Assembly (NCBI GenBank): GCA_038147155.1
Contig: JAYQTA010000001.1
Location: 1-22,141, forward strand
Direction: 5' to 3'
Source: Australimonas brisbanensis
GTDB taxonomy: Bacteria; Chloroflexota; Dehalococcoidia; Lucifugimonadales; Australimonadaceae
DNA: 22,141 nucleotides
Under the pieces are notes generated by a model. The model was given only the letters and a program-made list of their open reading frames with translations, made no database searches and was not told the DNA's origin. Made by a program: the position numbers and the translations under genes. Positions 1 to 5,849 of the stretch are shown one piece after another; the first letter of the stretch is position 1; the number at the start of each line of letters is the position of its first letter.

Positions 1-362
1 GCGCACTCGGCCGGATAAATGTGTTGCTCGGCTAGATGAGCGCAGCGGTCCATGCCCACTTCGCTCAGTGGAGGGTGGCATTGAGCGCACACGGGGGGCA
101 TGGGGCCCTCGGCGGAGGGCCTGGCGGGGTGGGTGTAGAAACGCCGGCCCCCGCACCTGCGGCATGCCCAGCCTTCCTCCATGAGCTCCAGCGCACGGCG
201 TAGCTCGGGCTTGTTTGCCCTGAGGTACTCGCGTTGAGACTCAGTGAGGGGCTTATCAGATGGGATGTGTGTCTCGATTTCGCCTTCGACCGGGAGGTAG
301 GCCACGAGGACGCCCGCCCGCCGGAGTTCGAGGATGAAGTCGTAGGGCAATAGAGGCGCCAT
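1..362 (-). CDS. Partial TubC-N-like / zinc-ribbon protein of a mobile-element replication operon
   Basis: An open frame of 120 codons starts at ATG 362-360 and leaves the window at the left edge. The first 60 or so residues (start MAPLLPYDFILELRRAGV) have the layout of TubC N-terminal docking-like domains: a short helix, a two-strand 'VAYLPVEGEIET' stretch, then 'LTESQREYLRANKPELRRAL'. After it come paired cysteines, CRRC near residue 71 and CAQC near residue 97, which suggest a zinc ribbon. The start overlaps the primase stop by one base (TGATG), so translation is probably coupled. Such small proteins often sit next to phage or plasmid replicative primases (general knowledge). Function is unknown; the C-terminus is missing. 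Confidence 0.75.
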   Translation of the reverse strand, partial: MAPLLPYDFILELRRAGVLVAYLPVEGEIETHIPSDKPLTESQREYLRANKPELRRALELMEEGWACRRCGGRRFYTHPARPSAEGPMPPVCAQCHPPLSEVGMDRCAHLAEQHIYPAEC

Positions 363-2680
363 CAAAACACCTCCCTCACCATGGATGTGTCAGCCGATGG
401 CCTCGATGCGTCGGTACTGACAGATGTGTCGGCGCCCGTTTCCTGCGCCGTGGCCCTGTCCGCGTCTCGCACTGACAGATACAGACGCGAGGTTTGGGTA
501 TCTCCTGCTATCTCCTCCCTACGCGTAAGAACCCCGGAAGTCGTGTCGGCTGACACATCATCCGTCAGTGAGGGGGCATCGCCTGGTTGCCGCAGCCGGA
601 GATTCTTCAACGCGCGGGTACCGCCGGCGCCGACACGGGTCAGTTCATGCCCGCGGTTGGTGAGTAGCTGCGAGAACCTCTTCACGCTGATGGGGTGGTC
701 GTTGCCCTCCGCCTCCTCGTGCAACTTGAAGTCCTGGTAGAGGGTGGCAGTGGGCGTATTGACCATCGGCACGCGCACCGCGCGGGCCTGGTACCAATCG
801 GCGATGGGGTCCGACGATTGCTTGAAGTCGGCGGTAGCCGCTGCCACCGACTGCGGGGCCCTAAGGCCCTCCTCGCGCCAGGCGGCAAGCCCGCGGAGCA
901 TCCAATTGAGAATGCCCGGTAACTCTCGCTCTAGCTTCTCCTTCAGGTGCGGGTCCCGCTCCTCCGGCGGGATGGTGACCGGGTAGGGGACCTCACGGAC
1001 ACGCGACCAGATGCCCTCGTCCTGGCCCCTGATGTTGGGCCGGTGGTTGCTGGCGAGATGAATCTTGAACGAAGGCTTTAACTCGAAATGTTCTTTATGC
1101 AAGAACCGGGCCGTAATCACGTCGCCGCCGGTGAGGTTCTTGATGAGCCCTTCGTCCAGGCGGGTCCCTTCGTTGCCTTCCTGGGTTGCCACGAACCGGA
1201 CGCCCGCAAGCCGGGCGATGTCATTGCGTGGGCCGTTGTCATTCTCACGGTGGGAGAAAGTACGTATGTCCGCGGTGGCGGCGTATTCGCCCATGACCGC
1301 CATCACTGCGCGAATCTCGGTACTCTTGCCGTTACGCCCGGCACCGTGTGCTAGGACGAAGCATTCCTCACCGGTCTGCCCGGTCAGGCAGTAGCCGAAC
1401 CAGGTCTGCTTGAAGCCAAGAGCTTCCGTATCCCCGCCTGATATGCGCTCCTCGAACGCCTCGAAGCCCGGGGCCGTCGCGTCCAGGTCGTACTCCACTG
1501 GTGCGATTCGGGTGAGGTAGTAGCTCGGGTCCTGGGGCAGTAGCTCAACCTTTAGCCGCCCGGTCTGGGGGTCGATGTAGGCCGTCTCAAGGTCGAGTAC
1601 ACCGTTTGCCACGTTGAGCAACATGGGGTGCCGGTCGAAGTCCTCGACGCGCTTGGGTAGGCGCCCCTTTGCAAGCTCGACGGTCGCGCTGACCTTCCCG
1701 GCGCTCTGGGACTGCATCGCCCACTGGGCGGCTTTGTTCACCTCCTCCTGAGACCCCTCGTCCGCGGCCTCGCGCAACATGTCGCGCGTCATCTCTTGGG
1801 CCAGGAGCTTGATGGGGGCATCGTCCTCGCAACGTTGCCACCGCTGGCCATCCCACTTAACCCACCCCCAGTTGGGCACCCACGCGACCAGGTCGCGGTA
1901 CTTGTCAGCGAACCGCTCGGCGTTGCCGGTATCGGTTCTCTCGTACTTCTTGAATGGGCGGGCTAGGGAAGGTAGCTCCCCCTGGGTCCACTCACTGAGG
2001 TTCTGGGCGGTGGCCCCGCGCCCGATATGGTCATCCACGCCTAACTTCGACCCATCGTCCGCGTCCGGCATGACCAGGACGTTGACTAAGTACGCTCCCC
2101 TTCTTATGAGATATGCGCGTAACTCGGTGAGCGCCCGGTGGACCTGGGGCTTGGTGAGGATGTCCGAGTCGAAGGCCAGAACGAACACGTTCCCCTTGAT
2201 GGAGATGTCGCTCCAATCAGTAAGGGCGGTGTGGCCGCCGGCCTCGTTCTTGCCTCGCCAAGAAGACACCCCGGCGAGCGATATGGCGGGGAGCTTAAGG
2301 GTGGCGAGAGCGTCCGCCTTCTTTGCCCCCTCGGTGATGAAGATGGCCTCTTCGGGCTGGCGCACCTTCTCAAGCATCCCCGGAGGGATGTCACAAATGT
2401 TCCGCTGACCCTTAGGGGTCTCGTACTTGATGGGCTTGCCCGCCGAATTGTTGCGGGGCCGGTCCGGCCTAAGCTGGTAACCCTCTTGCTCCCCCCATAC
2501 GTTCCACCGGGGGACGAGCAGTCCGGGGCGTGCTTGGTACTTGGTGAAGCCCAGGGCCATTAGCTCGTCTGGTTCATTGACCGTCTTGTAGCCGCGGGCG
2601 GCGGCCACCTCCTCAGTGATGCCGGATGCCTCAAGCTGCGCTTGATGGTCGGCGGATAGGCCCGGCCACTGGTGCGTCAT
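362..2680 (-). CDS. D5/P4-type replicative primase-helicase (DUF3854-like N-terminus plus SF3 helicase)
   Basis: A 772-aa replication protein of phages, plasmids or integrated elements that should unwind and prime DNA at the element's origin. Residues 1-240 look like a DUF3854/TOPRIM-type domain, with ITEGAKKADAL at 115-125 and the acidic FDSD at 170-173. Residues about 245-430 fit the D5 N-terminal region. The SF3 helicase core follows: Walker A GAGRNGKST at 446-454, Walker B region VRFVATQEGNE at 494-504, motif C HLASNHRP at 541-548 and a likely arginine finger at R560 (WSRV). The C-terminal 150 residues include a helical stretch that may be a winged helix. The start overlaps the stop of the upstream 57-aa gene by ATGA (2677-2680). 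Full length with no visible lesion. Phage versus plasmid origin cannot be decided here. Confidence 0.93.
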   Translation of the reverse strand: MTHQWPGLSADHQAQLEASGITEEVAAARGYKTVNEPDELMALGFTKYQARPGLLVPRWNVWGEQEGYQLRPDRPRNNSAGKPIKYETPKGQRNICDIPPGMLEKVRQPEEAIFITEGAKKADALATLKLPAISLAGVSSWRGKNEAGGHTALTDWSDISIKGNVFVLAFDSDILTKPQVHRALTELRAYLIRRGAYLVNVLVMPDADDGSKLGVDDHIGRGATAQNLSEWTQGELPSLARPFKKYERTDTGNAERFADKYRDLVAWVPNWGWVKWDGQRWQRCEDDAPIKLLAQEMTRDMLREAADEGSQEEVNKAAQWAMQSQSAGKVSATVELAKGRLPKRVEDFDRHPMLLNVANGVLDLETAYIDPQTGRLKVELLPQDPSYYLTRIAPVEYDLDATAPGFEAFEERISGGDTEALGFKQTWFGYCLTGQTGEECFVLAHGAGRNGKSTEIRAVMAVMGEYAATADIRTFSHRENDNGPRNDIARLAGVRFVATQEGNEGTRLDEGLIKNLTGGDVITARFLHKEHFELKPSFKIHLASNHRPNIRGQDEGIWSRVREVPYPVTIPPEERDPHLKEKLERELPGILNWMLRGLAAWREEGLRAPQSVAAATADFKQSSDPIADWYQARAVRVPMVNTPTATLYQDFKLHEEAEGNDHPISVKRFSQLLTNRGHELTRVGAGGTRALKNLRLRQPGDAPSLTDDVSADTTSGVLTRREEIAGDTQTSRLYLSVRDADRATAQETGADTSVSTDASRPSADTSMVREVF

Positions 2681-2850
2681 GGCTTCACCCCCGTTGTTGA
2701 TCGGGGCGCCTGGGGGATGCCGGGCATGGGGACGTCAAAGATTCTGGAGAGCTTGGTCAGAAGGACGAACCACGCCTCCGGGTCATACGCGCCGTCGTTC
2801 TCGACCTTGCACGTTGCGGCTATGGGGGAGGGGCGGCGGCGCTTACTCAT
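2677..2850 (-). CDS. Small protein of unknown function (57 aa), coupled to primase
   Basis: A 57-aa ORF, MSKRRRPSPIAATCKVEN and onward, ending GVKP. The first residues are strongly basic; the middle (AWFVLLTKLSRIFDV) could form one amphipathic helix. It is supported mainly by context: its ATG (2850-2848) lies inside the last codons of the upstream 98-aa gene (8-bp overlap), and its TGA overlaps the primase ATG by four bases. A longer in-frame extension to 3018 would run through the 98-aa gene and is unlikely. The family is not recognised. The GVKP-stop-ATGA junction recurs as a 16-bp identity at 3795-3810. Confidence 0.6.
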   Translation of the reverse strand: MSKRRRPSPIAATCKVENDGAYDPEAWFVLLTKLSRIFDVPMPGIPQAPRSTTGVKP

Positions 2851-3139
2851 CGCCGCTCTCCGAGTGGATGTCAGCGCGCAGGTCCCGCGCCAGGGCGCGC
2901 GCGGCGGCGGCGGCACCTTGTGACTGCTTAAGCCGGAGCGCGCGGATAAGCCGCTCGGTCTCCGTGAGCGAGCGGTCTGGGTCCACGGCATCGAACAAGG
3001 AGACCCACCGAGCCGCACGGGCCGGGAGCGTGTACTCCCTGGGGTCGTGGAGGGCGGCCGTGGCTAGCCCGCCAGCGCGGGCGCGCATCTTGCGAAACTC
3101 AGGGGACGAGAGAGGGTTTTTGGGCACAACGCTCACCAT
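2843..3139 (-). CDS. Hypothetical helical protein (98 aa), first gene of the primase operon
   Basis: A 98-aa protein, MVSVVPKNPLSSPEFRKM onward, rich in Arg, Ala and Leu and mostly helical, with a charged C-terminus (RADIHSESGDE). No cysteine pairs, signal peptide or membrane segment. The purine-rich AGAGGGGG lies directly against the ATG, so the second codon, GTG at 3136, may be the true start with better spacing. It overlaps the next gene by 8 bp and heads the leftward operon with the primase. Similar small basic proteins occur in phage replication or packaging operons, but no family can be named. Real as a gene, function unknown. Confidence 0.65.
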   Translation of the reverse strand: MVSVVPKNPLSSPEFRKMRARAGGLATAALHDPREYTLPARAARWVSLFDAVDPDRSLTETERLIRALRLKQSQGAAAAARALARDLRADIHSESGDE

Positions 3140-3265
3140 GCCCCCTCTCTGTGGAGGCCCGGCAGCGCTGGGCTTCAGAGAGCGGTTCTGGTGGAGCGGT
3201 GCTCCGAGTTAATCCATAGTGCAACCGCCGTACTCGGATTGCAACTACCTATTGCCAGGGAAGCG

Positions 3266-3493
3266 CTAGAGCCGCTCGCCGCTCAGCGGCCCCGCGGTGA
3301 CCACCAGCCCTAGCTGGTCGTTGGGGCGTTTGCGAATCAGCCGCGCCCTCTGGCTGTGCGGGTAACTCATCGTCCCCCCTCGCCCGGTGAGACGCAGGCT
3401 GGTCTGCCCGGTCGCCACCGCCATCAATAGCATGATGGCCAAAATCGCCATGGCCGCATACAGCGGCAGAACCAAACTCAGGCCCGTCCCCAT
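3266..3493 (-). CDS. Small membrane protein (75 aa), intact copy
   Basis: A 75-aa ORF with a short N-terminus, one strong membrane segment (about residues 4-28, LSLVLPLYAAMAILAIMLLM) and a basic hydrophilic C-terminal half containing SQRARLIRKRPND. AGGGG lies about 8 bases before the ATG. It is divergent from the truncated dehydrogenase start at 3618. The second repeat copy has one fewer base in a C-run (five instead of six near 4431-4436), which truncates the same frame. The family is not recognised. A longer overlapping ORF in another frame (3249-3536) lacks a membrane pattern and is taken as its shadow. Confidence 0.55.
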   Translation of the reverse strand: MGTGLSLVLPLYAAMAILAIMLLMAVATGQTSLRLTGRGGTMSYPHSQRARLIRKRPNDQLGLVVTAGPLSGERL

Positions 3494-3557
3494 CGCTGCA
3501 CCCCTGACCGGTCTGTTTGTGCGGCAAGACCATCATCGCTCCGGGGTGTTGAGCCGG

Positions 3558-3587
3558 TGTTACGGCCCCGTTACCGCTCTGTTACGG
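3558..3587 (+). promoter_or_regulatory. Three 8-bp direct repeats in an 11-bp rhythm (response-regulator-like box), copy 1
   Basis: TGTTACGG (3558-3565), CGTTACCG (3569-3576) and TGTTACGG (3580-3587) are separated by exactly 3 bp. Arrays of 8-bp units with 3-bp spacers are typical of PhoB/OmpR-family response-regulator sites (established knowledge). The array lies 30 bp before the dehydrogenase ATG at 3618 and just before a possible -10 (TAGCTC, 3596-3601). The regulator is unknown. Confidence 0.45.
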
Positions 3588-3617
3588 CTGCACCCTAGCT
3601 CGGCAGGAGGGCCGCCC

Positions 3618-3773
3618 ATGGCACAGATGCTTACAGGCAGGGTGGCGCTGGTGACGGGAGCGGGGAGCCCCCGTGGCCTGGGGCGGACCATGGCGCTCGC
3701 CCTGGCGCGAGCGGGCGCTCAGATGCGGCGGCGGCGGGGTGGGGCAGGGGGCCTGGCAGGTTGTGCGATGTGA
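3618..3773 (+). pseudogene. Truncated short-chain dehydrogenase/reductase (5' fragment), copy 1
   Basis: The frame opens with a good ribosome site (GGAGGG, 3607-3612) and ATG 3618, and encodes a textbook SDR beginning: LTGRVALVTGAG followed by GLG (the TGxxxGxG dinucleotide-binding motif) and a helix MALALARAGAQ. After about residue 35 the SDR pattern stops and gives way to a low-complexity Arg/Gly tail, ending at TGA 3773. A functional SDR has about 250 residues, so only the first strand, glycine loop and first helix remain. The fragment ends at the same point in copy 2, so the truncation predates or accompanied the duplication. Confidence 0.8.
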
Positions 3774-3873
3774 GCAAGCTTCGTTTCTTCTTCGGTCATG
3801 GCTTCACCCCGCCGCCTCGGTATTTGCCTTGACCTACCCCTGGGTGTATGCCCGTCTAATGATGCGTATTCCC

Positions 3874-4166
3874 TCAGTTTTTATCGCTGTGGGAATCTCG
3901 ATATTCCTCGTTGCGGAGCTTTAGTTTTTCGTCATTTTCCTTCCAATCACGCTTCTGATAATAGTCGGTAGCAAAATGAGAAATGAGAACTAATAAAGAA
4001 AATACCAATGATGCCCCAAACCATGTCCTCATAAACGGGTCTGAAGTAGAATGCGCGAAGCATGCTCCCAAAAATATTGGTCCCACAAAATACTTAATGA
4101 ATATTCTGGTCCATTTCGCATCGTCTTGGCCCCTGCAGTGTTTGCCACTTTTTTATCACTATTCAT
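3874..4166 (-). pseudogene. Two-helix membrane protein, apparently frameshifted
   Basis: Read from ATG 4166-4164 (MNSDKKVANTAGAK), the frame runs out at an internal stop. If one base is restored near 4122-4126 (AAGACG read as AAGGACG) it continues into the open frame ending at 3874: a charged DDAKWTR stretch, membrane segment 1 (IFIKYFVGPIFLGACFA), a short loop, membrane segment 2 (FGASLVFSLLVLISHFA), then a hydrophilic tail rich in Lys, Glu, Asp and Arg. The repaired protein would be about 97 aa. As it stands only 70 aa could be made from GTG 4086, which has no ribosome site. The family is not recognised. Codon use is AT-rich, unlike the neighbours. The lesion may be real or a sequencing error. 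Confidence 0.5.
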
Positions 4167-4177
4167 TGGTTTCTCTA

Positions 4178-4206
4178 TTTATATGAAAAGAGTTCTGTCC
4201 TAGTAA
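4178..4206 (-). promoter_or_regulatory. Possible sigma-70 promoter for the AT-rich island gene
   Basis: On the minus strand TTACTA (4206-4201), 17 bp, then TATAAA (4183-4178), about 12 bases before the ATG at 4166. The -10 is a good match; the -35 matches only in part. Confidence 0.35.
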
Positions 4207-4424
4207 TCTTTCGTGATGTGTTCAGATACTGGAGGAATAAGCGGTTCTGGTGGAGCGGTGCTCGAAGTTAATCCATAGTGCAACCGCCGTACTCGGATTG
4301 CAACTACCTATTGCCAGGAAGCGCTAGAGCCGCTCGCCGCTCAGCGGCCCCGCGGTGACCACCAGCCCTAGCTGGTCGTTGGGGCGTTTGCGAATCAGCC
4401 GCGCCCTCTGGCTGTGCGGGTAAC

Positions 4425-4550
4425 TCATCGTCCCCCTCGCCCGGTGAGACGCAGGCTGGTCTGCCCGGTCGCCACCGCCATCAATAGCATGATGGCCAAA
4501 ATCGCCATGGCCGCATACAGCGGCAGAACCAAACTCAGGCCCGTCCCCAT
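4425..4550 (-). pseudogene. Small membrane protein, copy 2, truncated by a 1-bp deletion
   Basis: This is the counterpart of the 75-aa gene at 3266-3493. The start and membrane segment are unchanged, but the missing C sends the frame to a TGA at 4427-4425 after LTGRGGR, leaving 41 aa without the basic C-terminal half. The lost part (from MSYPHSQ) is still readable in another frame, so it could be made separately from that ATG. Homopolymer length error in the assembly is an alternative explanation. Confidence 0.5.
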
Positions 4551-4614
4551 CGCTGCACCCCTGACCGGTCTGTTTGTGCGGCAAGACCATCATCGCTCCG
4601 GGGTGTTGAGCCGG

Positions 4615-4644
4615 TGTTACGGCCCCGTTACCGCTCTGTTACGG
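4615..4644 (+). promoter_or_regulatory. Three 8-bp direct repeats in an 11-bp rhythm, copy 2
   Basis: Identical to the array at 3558-3587: units start at 4615, 4626 and 4637 (TGTTACGG, CGTTACCG, TGTTACGG). It lies 30 bp before the truncated dehydrogenase start at 4674. Confidence 0.45.
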
Positions 4645-4673
4645 CTGCACCCTAGCTCGGCAGGAGGGCACCC

Positions 4674-4853
4674 ATGGCACAGATGCTTACAGGCAGGGTG
4701 GCGCTGGTGACGGGAGCGGGGAGCCCCCGTGGTCTGGGGCGGACGATGGCGCTCGCCCTGGCGCGAGCGGGCGCTCAGATGCGGCGGCGGCGGGGTGGGG
4801 CAGGGGGCCTGGCAGGTTGTGCGGTGGGTGCGGGCCTTGTTCCTCTCCGGTGA
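4674..4853 (+). pseudogene. Truncated short-chain dehydrogenase/reductase (5' fragment), copy 2
   Basis: Same fragment as at 3618-3773, with the ribosome site GGAGGG kept and the same 35 dehydrogenase-like residues, followed by the same non-SDR tail and a different end (TGA 4851-4853, 59 aa in total). Glycine GGC became GGT and threonine ACC became ACG relative to copy 1, both silent. The catalytic Ser-Tyr-Lys half is absent. Confidence 0.8.
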
Positions 4854-4869
4854 TGGCTACCCAATCGTG

Positions 4870-4875
4870 TATAAC
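4870..4875 (+). promoter_or_regulatory. Possible -10 element for the lipoprotein gene at 4905
   Basis: TATAAC preceded directly by TG, 29 bases before the ATG at 4905. No convincing -35 is seen at the usual distance. Confidence 0.35.
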
Positions 4876-4904
4876 TCCCCCATCGGTTCATCTGGGAGGG
4901 AGCG

Positions 4905-5414
4905 ATGAGGTACTTGGCCCTTGCTATCATGTTTGCCCTGGTGTTGGTTGGCTGCGGTCAGCGGCTAACTGAGGAGCAAACCAGGTCTATCGCCCGCGAA
5001 GAGGTTCTGGCTACCACCAATCAGATGGGTACCGAGCTTGAGGAGCTTGCGGTAAGAATCAATCTTGTCGAGGAGCAACTTTTTGAGCTCGCCGTCCGGC
5101 TCAATGTGGAAGTTGTCGCTTTGGAGAGTCAAACTGCTACATATATTGGCGAGATACATGACGAACTGGAAATGAATCTAGTTCGCAAACTCCCGCCAGA
5201 CTCGACCATAAACGTGCCTACTCACATCCAAAGACTTTATTGGTGCGTGGGCTCAATTGCAGAAAGCATTACTGGTGGTGTCCCACCCAGTGGCCTAAGC
5301 CTTAGCTACTGTGACCTAGGAAATGCCTCCAACGTCTATGACTATGGCGACCCAGGTATTTGTTACAAGCAAGCCGTATTCCAGGAACGATTACCCGAGA
5401 GTTGTTTGGAGTAA
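4905..5414 (+). CDS. Lipoprotein with predicted coiled coil, unknown function
   Basis: A 169-aa protein that begins with a lipoprotein signal: charged MRY, hydrophobic stretch and lipobox LVGC with the acylated cysteine at residue 17. Residues about 20-95 are Glu/Leu-rich heptad-like sequence (LEELAVRINLVEEQLFELAVRLNVE) and probably form a coiled coil. The C-terminal part has four cysteines (in YWC, SYC, ICY and SCLE contexts) that could form disulfides outside the cell. GGGAGGGAG just before the ATG is a strong ribosome site. It is followed at 5452 by a membrane-protein gene on the same strand. Its composition is less GC-rich than the chromosome to the right, consistent with transfer. No family is recognised. 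Confidence 0.75.
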   Translation: MRYLALAIMFALVLVGCGQRLTEEQTRSIAREEVLATTNQMGTELEELAVRINLVEEQLFELAVRLNVEVVALESQTATYIGEIHDELEMNLVRKLPPDSTINVPTHIQRLYWCVGSIAESITGGVPPSGLSLSYCDLGNASNVYDYGDPGICYKQAVFQERLPESCLE

Positions 5415-5451
5415 TTCGCCCAACTATTTTTTCATCTTTGGAGATCCGGCA

Positions 5452-5724
5452 ATGTCCGAGATGCAAATCGCTTTCTTGCCAGTCGCTCTTCTTTTCTTCG
5501 CCATAGCGGCGGCAGGTTGGTATTTGTCGTTCAAGTACAGTAGCCAAATTCTCAAATGGGGTGCGATTGCGCTGGGGGGGGTGTTGGTACTGGTCATTGT
5601 TGCTAGCCGACTCAACCCAGGCCCCGGGCCTTGTGACAACCTCCCGGACGAGGAGTTCGTGGCTTGCTACATTGCCGAAGAACAGGCTCAGCGCGCGGAC
5701 GATTACGAGTTTTATAAGCGGTGA
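5452..5724 (+). CDS. Small two-helix membrane protein (90 aa)
   Basis: The frame is open from 5323, but ATG 5452 is chosen because GGAG lies 8 bases upstream and the earlier part overlaps the lipoprotein gene in another frame. From there, MSEMQIAFLPVALLFFAIAA starts directly in membrane segment 1 (residues about 5-27), followed by segment 2 (ILKWGAIALGGVLVLVIVA, about 33-53) and a short acidic tail with two cysteines 12 residues apart (PCDN, ACY) and ending DDYEFYKR. It probably forms a unit with the lipoprotein 37 bp upstream; perhaps both act at the cell surface. Family unknown. Confidence 0.6.
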   Translation: MSEMQIAFLPVALLFFAIAAAGWYLSFKYSSQILKWGAIALGGVLVLVIVASRLNPGPGPCDNLPDEEFVACYIAEEQAQRADDYEFYKR

Positions 5725-5849
5725 TTGTGTTTCGGGGGTCGGGCAGGGGGCGTGCCGCGCCGGTAGCGGCGGTGCATCATGACGATGGCCCCCGCGGGGC
5801 TACGCCATGTCTTCTTCTTTTCTATCCAGCGCCCCGTCCTCCGGGTCAT
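5712..5849 (-). CDS. Very basic 45-aa small protein, translationally coupled candidate
   Basis: ATG 5849-5847 overlaps the stop of the 319-aa gene by ATGA and opens a 45-codon frame, MTRRTGRWIEKKKTWRSP onward, with over a quarter Arg and Lys, ending TAA at 5712. The overlap matches the coupling style of the primase operon, the main argument that it is real. The 3' end overlaps the convergent membrane-protein gene by 13 bp. A nucleic-acid-binding role would fit the charge but is only a guess. Confidence 0.35.
   Translation of the reverse strand: MTRRTGRWIEKKKTWRSPAGAIVMMHRRYRRGTPPARPPKHNHRL

Larger units (their letters stand above)
3181..3767. repeat. Long direct repeat, copy 1 (587 bp)
   Basis: This segment recurs at 4240-4823 with about eight differences: two adjacent substitutions near the left end, three single-base losses in copy 2 and three more substitutions. 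It contains, in order, a minus-strand small membrane-protein gene, a triple 11-bp-period motif and the first 35 or so codons of a short-chain dehydrogenase. The left edge is sharp (before the shared AGCGGTTCTGG). Beyond the right edge (TTGTGCG), similarity fades over about 40 bp instead of stopping. Confidence 0.95.
3768..4239. other. AT-rich island between the two direct repeats
   Basis: About 470 bp whose base composition changes abruptly from the GC-rich repeats on both sides: from about 3830 to 4235 it is clearly A/T-rich. It holds one degraded membrane-protein gene on the minus strand with an AT-rich promoter. The first 40 bp resemble the sequence after copy 2 and carry a 16-bp string also found at the primase start. 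No inverted repeats or recombinase gene are visible. It looks like foreign DNA. Confidence 0.7.
4240..4823. repeat. Long direct repeat, copy 2 (584 bp)
   Basis: Second copy of the 3181-3767 segment in the same orientation. Relative to copy 1 it lacks a G in the run before AAGCGCTAG, a C in the run near 4431-4436 and a base before the dehydrogenase ATG. Within the dehydrogenase fragment there are two substitutions, both at third codon positions and both silent. Confidence 0.95.

Noticed and set aside
3249..3536. 95-aa frame overlapping the small membrane-protein gene in repeat copy 1
   Set aside because: It has no hydrophobic or domain pattern and is His/Gly/Asp-rich; the 75-aa frame has a clear membrane segment and a ribosome site.
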